A stretch of 64,000 nucleotides of DNA from Mesorhizobium sp. NZP2298 (GTDB lineage: Bacteria; Pseudomonadota; Alphaproteobacteria; Rhizobiales; Rhizobiaceae), in assembly GCF_013170825.1 (NCBI RefSeq), contig NZ_CP033365.1:5902001-5966000 (forward strand), given 5' to 3'. The position numbers were made by a program, and so were the translations under genes. Shown here in pieces: positions 1 to 9,112 of this stretch (the stretch's first letter is position 1; each line of letters begins with the position of its first letter). The notes beneath the pieces were generated by a model. The model was not told the DNA's origin. It saw nothing but the letters and a program-made list of their open reading frames with translations, and searched no databases.

Positions 1-2
1 TG

Positions 3-2492
3 AATGTCAGCCTGCGTGGCCTCTATTTTTCGTCAGGTACGCAAGAGGGAACGCCCATCGATCAGGTGTTGGGCGCGATCGGCCGCAGCTTCGGTGGCGA
101 TTCCCGCGCCCATCTTTCGGGAACCGGCAAAAGCTTCTTCTTGCATGATCTGCTGACGGGCGTCATTTTTGCCGAATCCGGATGGGTCTCCTACGACAAA
201 TCGGCTGTAAGGCGTGCGGCGATCGCCAGATTTGCAGGACTTTGCGCCATCGTGTTGATCGTCGCGGCGGCCCTCGGCACCCTGGCCCTGAGCTTCACGG
301 CCAACAGGTCGCTGATCACCTCCACAACGCAGGCCATGGGCCAGTATCGCGCAACGGCGGACACGCTGCTCAAGAGTACCGAGGTCACCGACGTCGACCT
401 CGAAAACGTCATTGGCCCGCTCGACCAGTTGCGCGACCTGCCGGCCGGGTTCGAAACCGGCGACATGCCGACACCGATCGAGGAGACCTTCGGCCTCGGC
501 CAACGGGAGAGACTTCTTTCGGCATCCAAGACGGCTTACCGGCAAGCGCTGGAACGCCTGTTGCGGTCGCGTTTGCTGATCCAGGCTGAGCGGACGATCC
601 AGGCCAAGATGGCCGACCCCGCCGCGCTTTACGAGCCGTTGAAGATCTATCTGATGCTCGGCGGCAAGGCGCCGAAGGTCGACGACGCGCTGATCGTTTC
701 CTGGATGAAGCAGGATTGGGAGCAAAACCGGTATCCGGGCGAAAACAACCGCGCGGGACGCGAGCAACTCGAAAAGCACCTGCGCGCCATGCTTGCCTTG
801 GACGACGCCTATGATCCGGTTTTCGAGCTCAACCAGCCGCTCATCGAAGCCGCCCAGCGTTCGCTCGGGCGCATGAGCCTCGCAGACCGTGCCTCCGCGT
901 TGATCAAGTCAGCGGTGTATTCGGCGGCGCTGGACGATTTTCCCGTTTCCATGAAGGGCGGACCGGAAGCGCAGCTATTGTTCGAACGTGTCGATGGCAG
1001 CGATCTGTCAGGCCTTCGCGTGCCCGGCCTCTACACTTGGGCCGGCTTCAACCAATTCTATCTCGGACAGCTCTCGCACATTGCGCAGATGCTGGTCGAC
1101 GACCAGTGGGTGCTCGGCGGTGGCGGCGAGCAAGGCGGCATCGACCAGGAGTTGCTCAAGCTCGGCCCCGAACTTCTCGATCGTTACGGGAAGGAGTTCG
1201 CAACGGCATGGAACGGCGTTCTCGACGGGTTGAAGTTCAAGGCGATGCTGAAGGACAAGCCGCACTACATCGCGCTTTCCGCCGTCGCCTCGCCAACCTC
1301 GCCGATCGAACAGCTGTTTACGGCGGTCGCCGACGAAACAGCGCTGACGCGGGAGGCCAAAGACTCAGGCCCCGGGGTTGAGGCCGGCACGGCTCAAGGC
1401 CAGTCTCCAGACGCCGCAAAAATGGCCAAGGGTCTGGCTCGCATCGGCATACAGATCGCCACCGGAAAATCGCAAAGCCGTGCCGGCACGGGATCGGCAG
1501 CAGACCAGAATCCCGGGGCCAATATCGAAGCGCAGTTCAGGTCATTCCAGGCCCTGGTGAGCGGCCCAGCCGGACGCCGACCGATCGATGCCTTGACCCA
1601 GAATTTCCGCGACATCTACCAGAGCCTGCAACTGGCGACCGACGTGCCGTCGCAGACGGAACGTGTCAACGCCAATCTGCAGCTGCAGATAGCCACCCTT
1701 CGTGCCAATTCCTCGCGCCTGCCCAAGCCGCTCGCCAGAATGGTCAATGCGACGGCGGACGAATTTGAAGGCAACGTAACCGAGACCTCGGTGGCGAATT
1801 TGAACCAGATGCTCGACCAGGCGGTCACGGCTCCTTGCGAAGCGGCGATCAACGGCCGCTATCCGTTCTCCGGTACTGGCGCCGAGGACATGGCGATGGC
1901 GGATTTCGCCAAACTGTTCGCTCCGGGTGGGCTGCTGGACCGGTTCTTCGCGCAAAACCTCGCATCGCTGATCGACATGAGCGGTCAGGACTGGAGCTGG
2001 AAGCAGGATGCGCGCTTCGGCCGCGACCTGTCGAAATCGACGCTGAAAACCTTCCAGCAGGCGGCCGAAATCCGCAGCGCGTTCTTTCCCCAGGGCGGTT
2101 CGACGCCGTCGATCAGCATAACCTTCACGCCGTTCTCACTGCATGGCGATGCCGATGCCGCGGTGCTCGATGTGGATGGCCAGACCGTCCAGAGCAACCA
2201 GGCAGGCAACGCGCCAAGCATAGTGACCTGGCCGAGCGGAGCGGCCTCGGGATCCGCCAGCCTGAGCCTGACGCCGGAGATGCCAGGCCGCGACTCCAGC
2301 ATCAAGTTCGAAGGGCCGTGGGCGCTGAAGCGGCTCATGGACAAGGCGGCCATGACCGGCACCGACAGCAATGTCGAAGCGCGCTTCGTGATCGGCGGGC
2401 GCGACGTCACCTATACGATCCAGACCGGCTCCGGCCCCAACCCGTTCCTGCTTCCGGCACTTTCCGGATTCAGCTGTCCGAAGGCGTTTTGA
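3..2492 (+). CDS. tssM: Type VI secretion membrane-complex subunit TssM (IcmF), C-terminal part
   Basis: The reading frame is open at the left edge, so the N terminus is missing; 829 residues are visible. The first codons read RGLYFSSGTQEGTPID, a hallmark of the IcmF/TssM cytoplasmic-to-membrane junction, followed about 60 residues later by a hydrophobic segment (near bases 213-290) that fits the third TssM membrane helix. The rest is the long periplasmic region, ending in a beta-rich domain typical of TssM C termini. In known systems TssM joins TssL and TssJ in the trans-envelope complex that docks the T6SS baseplate. It stops at 2492; pppA and ppkA follow on the same strand, which supports a T6SS operon. 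Family TssM proteins are about 1,100-1,200 residues, so roughly a third lies outside the window. Confidence 0.95.
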   Translation, partial: NVSLRGLYFSSGTQEGTPIDQVLGAIGRSFGGDSRAHLSGTGKSFFLHDLLTGVIFAESGWVSYDKSAVRRAAIARFAGLCAIVLIVAAALGTLALSFTANRSLITSTTQAMGQYRATADTLLKSTEVTDVDLENVIGPLDQLRDLPAGFETGDMPTPIEETFGLGQRERLLSASKTAYRQALERLLRSRLLIQAERTIQAKMADPAALYEPLKIYLMLGGKAPKVDDALIVSWMKQDWEQNRYPGENNRAGREQLEKHLRAMLALDDAYDPVFELNQPLIEAAQRSLGRMSLADRASALIKSAVYSAALDDFPVSMKGGPEAQLLFERVDGSDLSGLRVPGLYTWAGFNQFYLGQLSHIAQMLVDDQWVLGGGGEQGGIDQELLKLGPELLDRYGKEFATAWNGVLDGLKFKAMLKDKPHYIALSAVASPTSPIEQLFTAVADETALTREAKDSGPGVEAGTAQGQSPDAAKMAKGLARIGIQIATGKSQSRAGTGSAADQNPGANIEAQFRSFQALVSGPAGRRPIDALTQNFRDIYQSLQLATDVPSQTERVNANLQLQIATLRANSSRLPKPLARMVNATADEFEGNVTETSVANLNQMLDQAVTAPCEAAINGRYPFSGTGAEDMAMADFAKLFAPGGLLDRFFAQNLASLIDMSGQDWSWKQDARFGRDLSKSTLKTFQQAAEIRSAFFPQGGSTPSISITFTPFSLHGDADAAVLDVDGQTVQSNQAGNAPSIVTWPSGAASGSASLSLTPEMPGRDSSIKFEGPWALKRLMDKAAMTGTDSNVEARFVIGGRDVTYTIQTGSGPNPFLLPALSGFSCPKAF

Positions 2493-2493
2493 G

Positions 2494-2655
2494 ATGGGCT
2501 TCGAACTTTTCAACGCGGTGACACCCTGCATGAGCCGCAGGCGCCCGGACCGTAATTTCGATACTTTATCAGCCGAGCCTGTGGCAGACTGGCTTGAGCG
2601 GGCGCCCGGGAGTGCGCCGCAGAGGACGCGTCGGACGCGTTTGGTGGCAAGTTGA
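2494..2655 (+). other. Possible 53-residue leaderless small ORF between tssM and pppA
   Basis: An ATG at 2494, immediately after the tssM stop, opens a 53-codon frame ending at 2655 that overlaps the TTG start of pppA by four bases. The product would be basic and arginine-rich at its end and matches nothing I recognise. The tight packing suggests translational coupling between tssM and pppA, but the frame may have no product of its own. I found no TagF-like sequence here, although tagF often neighbours pppA in other T6SS loci. Confidence 0.25.
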
Positions 2656-3425
2656 ACGATGTCGCCCTACCCTTTGACAGCTTCGGCGTGAGCCATAAGG
2701 GCTGTGTCCGCGAGCACAATGAGGACAACTATCTGCTCGAGCCGCGAACCGGGCTTTGGGTGGTGGCTGACGGAATGGGCGGGCATGAGGCAGGAGAGGT
2801 CGCCTCGGCCAGCATTGTCGACCATCTGGCCACGATCGGCATCGCAAGCTCCGCTCCGGACCTGCGGGCGCGCTTCGAGGACAGGCTGAGCCGGGCCAAT
2901 GCCGAGATCCGCAGGATATCGGAATCGCGCGGCATCACCATCGGCTCCACGGTCGCCGCCCTGTTGGCGATGGACGGACGCTTTGCCTGTCTGTGGGCGG
3001 GCGACAGCCGGATCTACCTGATCCGCAACGCCTCGATCTCGCAGATCTCGAAAGACCACACCGAAGTGCAGGAACTGTTGGACCGAGGCATGATCAGTGC
3101 AGCCGAGGCGCTCACCTGGCCACGCCGCAATGTCATCACACATGCGGTCGGCGTCAGCGATGACTTCATCATCGACTTCCAGCAAGGCGAACTGATGCCA
3201 GGGGACATTTTCGTGCTGAGCACCGATGGACTGACAGCGCATGTCACCGACGCGGAGATCGAGGCAGCGGTGGTGTCGGCAACGCCGCAGGCGGCCTGCG
3301 AGAATCTCTTGGAAACGGTGCTGGCGCGGGGCGGAACGGACAATGTCACCATTGTGCTGGTGAAGATCGGAAACGGGCGCAATGGACAATCGCTTCGCGC
3401 TGATCTGTCGAGAGCGGAGGGCTAA
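2652..3425 (+). CDS. pppA: T6SS PP2C-type serine/threonine phosphatase PppA
   Basis: A 257-residue protein phosphatase of the PP2C family. The metal-binding signatures are visible: RxHNEDN near residues 19-26, VVADGMGGHEAGE near 36-48, a GDSR motif near 116-119, STDGL near 192-196 and GGTDNVT near 230-236. In T6SS loci PppA removes the phosphate that PpkA places on Fha-type regulators and so resets posttranslational activation. The only start consistent with the N-terminal PP2C fold is a TTG at 2652; an ATG further in would cut the ExNEDN-type strand. It lies directly between tssM and ppkA, six bases before the latter, in the usual T6SS control block. It has no membrane segment, so it is cytoplasmic. 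Confidence 0.92.
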   Translation: MNDVALPFDSFGVSHKGCVREHNEDNYLLEPRTGLWVVADGMGGHEAGEVASASIVDHLATIGIASSAPDLRARFEDRLSRANAEIRRISESRGITIGSTVAALLAMDGRFACLWAGDSRIYLIRNASISQISKDHTEVQELLDRGMISAAEALTWPRRNVITHAVGVSDDFIIDFQQGELMPGDIFVLSTDGLTAHVTDAEIEAAVVSATPQAACENLLETVLARGGTDNVTIVLVKIGNGRNGQSLRADLSRAEG

Positions 3426-3430
3426 GGCTG

Positions 3431-5989
3431 ATGAGCGCCGACGACAAGACGCGGATATCGCCGCAGGTGGCCAACACCGCCGTAGGCACACAGCTCAGCG
3501 GCATCTACGAACTTGACGAGCGGATCGCATTCGGCGGCATGGGTGAGGTCTACCGTGGCCACAACATCCAGACCGGAGACCATGTCGCGATCAAGATCGT
3601 CCTGCCCGAGTTTGCCCGTGACCAGACGATCCTGTCCTTGTTCCGCAAGGAGGCCTCGATCCTCAACCATTTGTCGCATGACGCGGTCGTGCGATACCAC
3701 GTCTTCACCATCGATCCCGGGATCGGCCGTCCCTACCTTGCCATGGAATTCGTCGACGGCGAGTCGCTGTTCGACATCATGCGACGCGGGCCGATGCCGA
3801 CGGAAGAGGTACGCAAGCTTTGCCATCGCCTCGCATCCGGCCTGAGCGCCGTGCATCAGGCAGGCGCGATCCATCGCGACCTTTCACCCGACAACATCAT
3901 CCTGCCGGGAGGCCGCGTCGACCGCGCAAAGATCATCGATTTCGGCATCGCGCGATCGGCGACCGTGGGTGGTGAGACGCTGATCGGCGGAAAGTTCGCG
4001 GGAAAGTACAATTACGTTTCACCTGAACAACTCGGGCTTTACAGCGGCGACGTCCGTGAACAGTCCGATATCTACAGCCTTGGGCTGGTGCTGGCCGCCG
4101 CGCTGCGCGGCAAGCCGATCGACATGAGCGGATCACAGTTCGAGATCATCGAAAAGCGCCGGACCGTGCCCGACCTATCCGACATCGACGAGGATTTTCG
4201 CGGCATTGTCGAAGCCATGCTGCAACCGGATCCGCAGGACCGGCCGGTCAGCATGGCGGATATTGCCAGGATGACGCGCGACGAAGAAGAAGGAACAACG
4301 CCGCCGACGTCGATCACCCCCCGCGACCGGCCGGGCTTGCCTCGAGCCGGGCAGACCCTTGCTCCCGATCCCAGGGCGCAGCCTCAGCCATCCAACGTCC
4401 CGGGACACAATGCGCCGGCGGCAATTGGCGCGGGCGCGCAACCCTTCGTCCCGCATGTCCGGCCCGCGCTTTTGTCCGAACCGCAGCCTCGGGCGAACCC
4501 CAGCCCGCCGCGCGCTGCCGCCCGCAGCGCCCCGGGAAAACCCGCAAGGACCCGTACCGCCGCGATCGCCGCCCTGGCGGCGACGCTGGCTGTCGCCTCA
4601 GGCGCTGGCCTTTACCTGACCGGCTTCATGACGCCTGCGCCACCGACTGCCGGCAAGACGTCGCTTTCCGCGCCCGAACCGTCAAAGCCTGCCGCGGAAA
4701 TGGCAAGGCCGCTCCCGACCGACAAGATCGCGAACGCCCCGGAACCGGCAAAGCCGGCTCCGCCCGCGCAGCCGGAAGCAAGCGTAGCGCCGGCTGAAAA
4801 ACAGCCGGAGGCACAGGCGGCTCAAAAGCCGCAGCCGGCCAAGACCGCGGAAGCGCCCTCGCCGACCGAGGCACCCCCGAAGCCGCCGGCAATGGCGGCT
4901 CAACCGCAAGCAGAAGCGAGCACGCCATCGGCTGAAAGCCAGGCAGATACCAAGCCAGTGCAAGCGCCGGAGCCGGCGAAACCCACTGCCCCGCAAACGG
5001 CGGAACCCGTGAAGCCTTCGGCAACGAACGCGCCGCCAGAGGCATCGCCGGCAATCCAGCCGGATACGATGGCCAGCAACAGCCAAATGTCGGCCCCAGC
5101 ATCCGAGACGACAGCTCCCACCCCGCCAGCCGAGAAGGTCGCAACACCGCCGCCGGCCCAGCCCGTGCAGCCCGAGCCACAGATCAGCCAGCCGGCAGCA
5201 CCCAAGGCGGCCGTGCCGGCACCCAAACCCACTGCAGGCCAGACAGATGCCGCGAATACCGAGGGCCAAAACGCCTCGTTGCCGCCAACCAAACAGCCGG
5301 ACCAAGCTGTCGTCGCGTTGACCGTGCCCAAACCAGCGATCCCCCCGGCCGTCGACGACAGCGCGCAACAAGTCTCCTGGATTCGCGACTTCAGCGGCGG
5401 CGACTGTTTCTACGCGACCATGACGTCGTCAGCCGACAAGGCCCCCGCGATCGAAGGATTTGGTACGACGGTCCAGCCATTCGAACAGATGCTGGGCGCT
5501 TTCCAGGCAAAATTCCATGTCGAGCCGGACATCAGCGTCCGCCTCATTGAGCAGAGCCAATGCGAAGTCACCAACTTTCTGCGCTTTCTGGGCCAGACCG
5601 CGGCCGACAAACCGCAGCTTGTTCTGGACCGGACATCGGTGCCGAACGGTACGCCGATCCGCGGCACGCTGGTGACGCGTGGCGGGCTCATTTCCAGTGT
5701 GCTGCTGATCGACCACAAGGGCATGGTGTTCAACCTCGACGACCGCATCGTCGTGCAATCGGACAAGGCTACCTTCAGCATCCCGATCGGGCTGGGCGCC
5801 GCCGACAAAGCCACCGGGAAGGCCGTGCCTCAGATCATAATGGTGATCACAGGCCCGCAGGATATTCAGGCGGCTGCCTTCTCCACGCCAACGCCGGCCT
5901 CGGTGCTGCTGCCCAAAATTCTCGAGGAGATCGAAACCGACGGATCTCAGTTTTCAGCGACTGCCAAGTATTTCCGGCTCGGCGGATAG
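3431..5989 (+). CDS. ppkA: T6SS Hanks-type serine/threonine protein kinase PpkA with single TM and Pro/Ala-rich linker
   Basis: An 852-residue transmembrane kinase. The kinase domain (about 26-285) has the glycine loop FGGMGEVYRG near 34-43, VAIK with Lys55, HRDLSPDN with Asp150 and Asn155, DFG at 170-172, and SPEQLG as the P+1 region. A low-complexity segment follows, then one hydrophobic helix near 376-396, then about 230 residues of Ala/Pro/Glu/Lys-rich sequence that must be periplasmic, and a C-terminal globular domain near 645-852. Known T6SS PpkA kinases sense envelope signals and phosphorylate Fha to switch on assembly. Placement next to pppA supports this. The Pro/Ala/Lys stretch may span or bind peptidoglycan; that is inference. 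Confidence 0.92.
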   Translation: MSADDKTRISPQVANTAVGTQLSGIYELDERIAFGGMGEVYRGHNIQTGDHVAIKIVLPEFARDQTILSLFRKEASILNHLSHDAVVRYHVFTIDPGIGRPYLAMEFVDGESLFDIMRRGPMPTEEVRKLCHRLASGLSAVHQAGAIHRDLSPDNIILPGGRVDRAKIIDFGIARSATVGGETLIGGKFAGKYNYVSPEQLGLYSGDVREQSDIYSLGLVLAAALRGKPIDMSGSQFEIIEKRRTVPDLSDIDEDFRGIVEAMLQPDPQDRPVSMADIARMTRDEEEGTTPPTSITPRDRPGLPRAGQTLAPDPRAQPQPSNVPGHNAPAAIGAGAQPFVPHVRPALLSEPQPRANPSPPRAAARSAPGKPARTRTAAIAALAATLAVASGAGLYLTGFMTPAPPTAGKTSLSAPEPSKPAAEMARPLPTDKIANAPEPAKPAPPAQPEASVAPAEKQPEAQAAQKPQPAKTAEAPSPTEAPPKPPAMAAQPQAEASTPSAESQADTKPVQAPEPAKPTAPQTAEPVKPSATNAPPEASPAIQPDTMASNSQMSAPASETTAPTPPAEKVATPPPAQPVQPEPQISQPAAPKAAVPAPKPTAGQTDAANTEGQNASLPPTKQPDQAVVALTVPKPAIPPAVDDSAQQVSWIRDFSGGDCFYATMTSSADKAPAIEGFGTTVQPFEQMLGAFQAKFHVEPDISVRLIEQSQCEVTNFLRFLGQTAADKPQLVLDRTSVPNGTPIRGTLVTRGGLISSVLLIDHKGMVFNLDDRIVVQSDKATFSIPIGLGAADKATGKAVPQIIMVITGPQDIQAAAFSTPTPASVLLPKILEEIETDGSQFSATAKYFRLGG

Positions 5990-6001
5990 CATGGGCGCCC
6001 G

Positions 6002-6502
6002 ATGGAACTCAGCCGCGCGTGTTTGCCCCCTGCCGGCCTGCCCATAGAGCAGCGTGATCCGGCTCGAACCCTGCCTGCCCTGACGGGCCGCATCAAGCTC
6101 GCGGTCATGGCGGGAGCGGCACTGCTGGCCGTGCTGTTGTCCAGCGAGGCGCGCGCCGAATTCACGGTCTGCAACCAGACACTCGACGTCGTCAATCTCG
6201 CGGTTGGCCAGAAGGTCGACAATGCGGACCAGACCGACGGCTGGTGGACCATCGGCGCAAATCAATGCGTGAACGTCATCCGCGAGGAACTGACGAACCG
6301 TTACATCTACATCTATGCAACGGACGTGTTTGGCCATGCGATCCTTACCGGATCTACCGAGATGTGCATCGAGCGACGACGCTTTTCGATACGCGGCATC
6401 GACGATTGCTGGCAGCGTGGCCATATCGCGGCGCAATTTCTCGAAGTCGATACGCTTGAACAGGTGCGGTGGACCTTCTTCCTGACCGGAAGCAGTCCGT
6501 GA
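6002..6502 (+). CDS. DUF1036 family exported protein
   Basis: A 166-residue protein with an N-terminal hydrophobic segment near residues 30-50 ending in SSEARAEF, consistent with a signal peptide or anchor. It then carries a DUF1036-like domain beginning FTVCNQTLDVVNLAVG, with conserved cysteines and GWWTIGANQC. The biochemical function of DUF1036 is not established. It sits 12 bases after ppkA, and its stop overlaps the GTG start of the next gene (GTGA), so it is probably translated with the peptidase. This makes a T6SS-associated periplasmic role likely, but that is inference from position. Confidence 0.75.
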   Translation: MELSRACLPPAGLPIEQRDPARTLPALTGRIKLAVMAGAALLAVLLSSEARAEFTVCNQTLDVVNLAVGQKVDNADQTDGWWTIGANQCVNVIREELTNRYIYIYATDVFGHAILTGSTEMCIERRRFSIRGIDDCWQRGHIAAQFLEVDTLEQVRWTFFLTGSSP

Positions 6503-8904
6503 CGCACAGTATCGACACGAGCTTCAAGCAGAAGAAGGAGGCGCGCGCCGCGCTGCGCAGGCGCACGTTTTGGCGCAGGCTCATTGCCGGTTTCGCCGTC
6601 ATGGTCCTGCTCTCCATCGCAGCCGGTCTTTACTTTACCGCGGACTATTGGTCGTTCGGCGACGAAGACGAGGAATTGCACGCGGTCGAAGGCGTGGACG
6701 ATGTGCCGGCCGATGCATCCGTCTACGTGCCTGCCATCATCGACCTTGCGGGAGATCCGATGTGGATCACCCTGGCGCCCGATGCCGACACGGCAAGCAA
6801 GGGCCATACGGTGGCGCGCCCGGCCGAGCTCGACAGTTCCGGCGCCTCGCCGCAGATCGAGATCCTCTCCGACGTGATGCTTAGCGCCAGCGAAAAGTTC
6901 ATGACGACTATCCCGTCGACGCAGGAGGACTTCGCGTTCTTCCAGGCACAGCGGCGGACCGCTCCGGCATCTCCGGCTGCCGCACCCGCTGAGCAGGCCG
7001 CTCCGCCCGCCCCGGCGGCATCGGACGACCAGCAGGGCGACCTGGATAATGACCTTCAGGCGGCACCCGATGCGAGCGGGGCCCCAGCCGGTTCAGTGCC
7101 CAAGCAGGATGCCGACGACCCGGAGGCCGGCTGGGGAGAGACCGTCAATCAGGGCGAGGCAGCGCTGCCCGCCTTCACGAAGACCCAGATCGAGAACAAT
7201 ACGACCGTCGCAACCGTGACCAGCGAGTACCAGCGCTTCGAGGCGACCGAAGACACGTTCGTGAAGATCCTCAACGACCGCAGCCTGGACAGCGTTGCGC
7301 TCGATGCACATTTCTCCGCCGACGATGCCAAGCTGGCGGGCGAAGCGCTGAAGGCGCTCTTCAACCGGGACGGGCTGGAACCGGGCTATGTCGTCGCCAT
7401 GCGCGGATTCCGGCCAAATCGTGGGACGACCACGATGTCGCTCATGCAGGTTTCGATCTACGCCAAGAATGTCTTTGTCGGCACACTGACGCGCAATTCT
7501 GCCGGCGCCTTCGTGTCGGGTGTCGACCCTTGGGTGCGCGAGGACCTGTTCAACTATTCCGGTACCGATCAAGGCGGGCCCAAGCGACAATACCGCCTGC
7601 TCGACGCGATCTATTCGACGGCCGCGCGCAACAAGGTTCCAACCGGCGTCATCGGCGAGGCGATCATGTACCTGTCGCGAGGACAGGACCTCGACGCCTT
7701 CGCCAGCGAGGACCAGCGCCTGGTGCTGATCTACTCACAGACGCCGCGCGGCAAGGACGAGACGTCCGGGCGGGTCCTTTATGTCGGCGTCCAGGGCGGT
7801 GAGAAGACCATCGACTGTTTCGTCTTCCAGCAGAGCGACGGCCAGTTCGCCTGCGTCACGGGCAATGACGAGGTGCGCTCGCTGACTGTCGCCAACGGCA
7901 TGGTCACGCCGGTGAACGGGGTCATGACCTCGACCTTCGGCCCGCGCAAACACCCGATCCTCGGTGTCGTTCGCATCCACAAGGGTGTCGATTGGGCCGC
8001 CCCTGTCGGCACGCCGGTCGAGGCCGCCTTCGACGGCGAGATCAGTTTCCAGGGCGATGGCGGCGGCTATGGCAATCTGGTGAAGATCTCGCATGCGAAC
8101 GGGCGCGAGACGCGCTACGCGCACATGCAAAAATTCGCCATTGCGAGCGGCGTCGGCACCAAGGTGAAGGCCGGCGACATCATTGGCTATATCGGCACCA
8201 CCGGGCTTTCGACCGGCCCGCACCTGCATTTCGAGCTCTACCAGAATGGTGAGGCGATCGATCCGCTGGGGACGGTCACCACCGCCGCCGTCTATGATGC
8301 CGGCAATTCCGGCGATGTCGCCGTTGAAACGCTGACCGAGCGGATCGTTCATGTCGAAAGCGGCGGCAGCGCCCGCGCCAAGAACCCGAATTCCTCGGCG
8401 ACCGGCGCCGGCCAGTTCATAACGAAGACCTGGATCCGGATGATGAATACCTATCGTCCGGAACTGGCGCGCACGCTGTCGACCGCCGACCTCTTGGCTC
8501 TGCGGTACGACGCCACGATTTCGCGTGAGATGGTGCGCAACCTGGCGCGCGAAGGCGAGGCTTATCTTCGGGCGCGCGGCCACCAGATCACGGCCGGCCG
8601 GCTCTATCTCTGTCATTTCCTGGGAATGGAAGGCGCGCATCAGGTGCTGGCGGCGCCAGCTTCGGCGCAACTGAGCGCCGTGCTGGGGGCGGCCGTCATC
8701 CAGGCCAACCCGTTTCTTACCGGCAAGACAGCCAGCTATGTGGTGGACTGGGCCGAAAGGAAAATGGGCCAAAAGCTGAGCCGTGTGGCCACCGACGCCA
8801 GCCCGCAGACAACGACAACGGAGATCCGCCAGACATCGCCGGAGTTCGAAAAATACAAGCAGGCCGTCGCCGCCCTCATAGGTTCGATTCAGAATACGCT
8901 TTGA
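6499..8904 (+). CDS. Membrane-anchored M23 metallopeptidase with C-terminal transglycosylase-like domain
   Basis: An 801-residue protein starting at GTG 6499, which overlaps the preceding stop by four bases. An earlier ATG at 6469 is possible but overlaps more. There is one membrane helix near residues 21-45, then an acidic and Ala/Pro-rich linker, then an M23 LytM-type domain with HKGVDWAAP near 494 and the zinc-binding HLHF near 574. After the peptidase, from about residue 610, comes a stretch with VESGG and GAGQFITKTW that resembles lysozyme-like transglycosylase folds. The likely role is local cutting of peptidoglycan, possibly to let the T6SS tube complex cross the wall. The double-enzyme layout is unusual and the second domain call is moderate. 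Confidence 0.82.
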   Translation: MTHSIDTSFKQKKEARAALRRRTFWRRLIAGFAVMVLLSIAAGLYFTADYWSFGDEDEELHAVEGVDDVPADASVYVPAIIDLAGDPMWITLAPDADTASKGHTVARPAELDSSGASPQIEILSDVMLSASEKFMTTIPSTQEDFAFFQAQRRTAPASPAAAPAEQAAPPAPAASDDQQGDLDNDLQAAPDASGAPAGSVPKQDADDPEAGWGETVNQGEAALPAFTKTQIENNTTVATVTSEYQRFEATEDTFVKILNDRSLDSVALDAHFSADDAKLAGEALKALFNRDGLEPGYVVAMRGFRPNRGTTTMSLMQVSIYAKNVFVGTLTRNSAGAFVSGVDPWVREDLFNYSGTDQGGPKRQYRLLDAIYSTAARNKVPTGVIGEAIMYLSRGQDLDAFASEDQRLVLIYSQTPRGKDETSGRVLYVGVQGGEKTIDCFVFQQSDGQFACVTGNDEVRSLTVANGMVTPVNGVMTSTFGPRKHPILGVVRIHKGVDWAAPVGTPVEAAFDGEISFQGDGGGYGNLVKISHANGRETRYAHMQKFAIASGVGTKVKAGDIIGYIGTTGLSTGPHLHFELYQNGEAIDPLGTVTTAAVYDAGNSGDVAVETLTERIVHVESGGSARAKNPNSSATGAGQFITKTWIRMMNTYRPELARTLSTADLLALRYDATISREMVRNLAREGEAYLRARGHQITAGRLYLCHFLGMEGAHQVLAAPASAQLSAVLGAAVIQANPFLTGKTASYVVDWAERKMGQKLSRVATDASPQTTTTEIRQTSPEFEKYKQAVAALIGSIQNTL

Positions 8905-9112
8905 CCTACCATGGCATCAGTCACTCGGACTATTGGTGTTCCTGTTGCCAAGTGTTACCATAGCTGACTTTTTTCGGGCCGTTGTGAACCAAAATTGTGG
9001 TTAAGATCACATATGCCCAAGAGCCATGTTTCGGCACCAGCGACGCTGTCGCTGATGAAATTTAGCATACGCAGACATCAACAGTGCGCCCAAATCGGCG
9101 GAGGGCTGGTCC
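8905..9112. other. Intergenic region upstream of caspase-like gene
   Basis: About 200 bases separate the peptidase from the caspase-like gene. The stretch is less GC-rich near 8940-9010 and probably holds the promoter of the downstream gene. I see no clear -35/-10 pair, operator or hairpin. Confidence 0.4.

Noticed and set aside
33..779. Long open frame on the minus strand inside tssM
   Set aside because: It is an antisense frame in GC-rich DNA; the plus strand gives a clear TssM protein and no family is recognised in the other.
4660..5340. Pro/Ala/Glu/Lys repeats in ppkA as a possible DNA repeat array or CRISPR
   Set aside because: The repeats are short, irregular and in frame; they are simply low-complexity protein linker.
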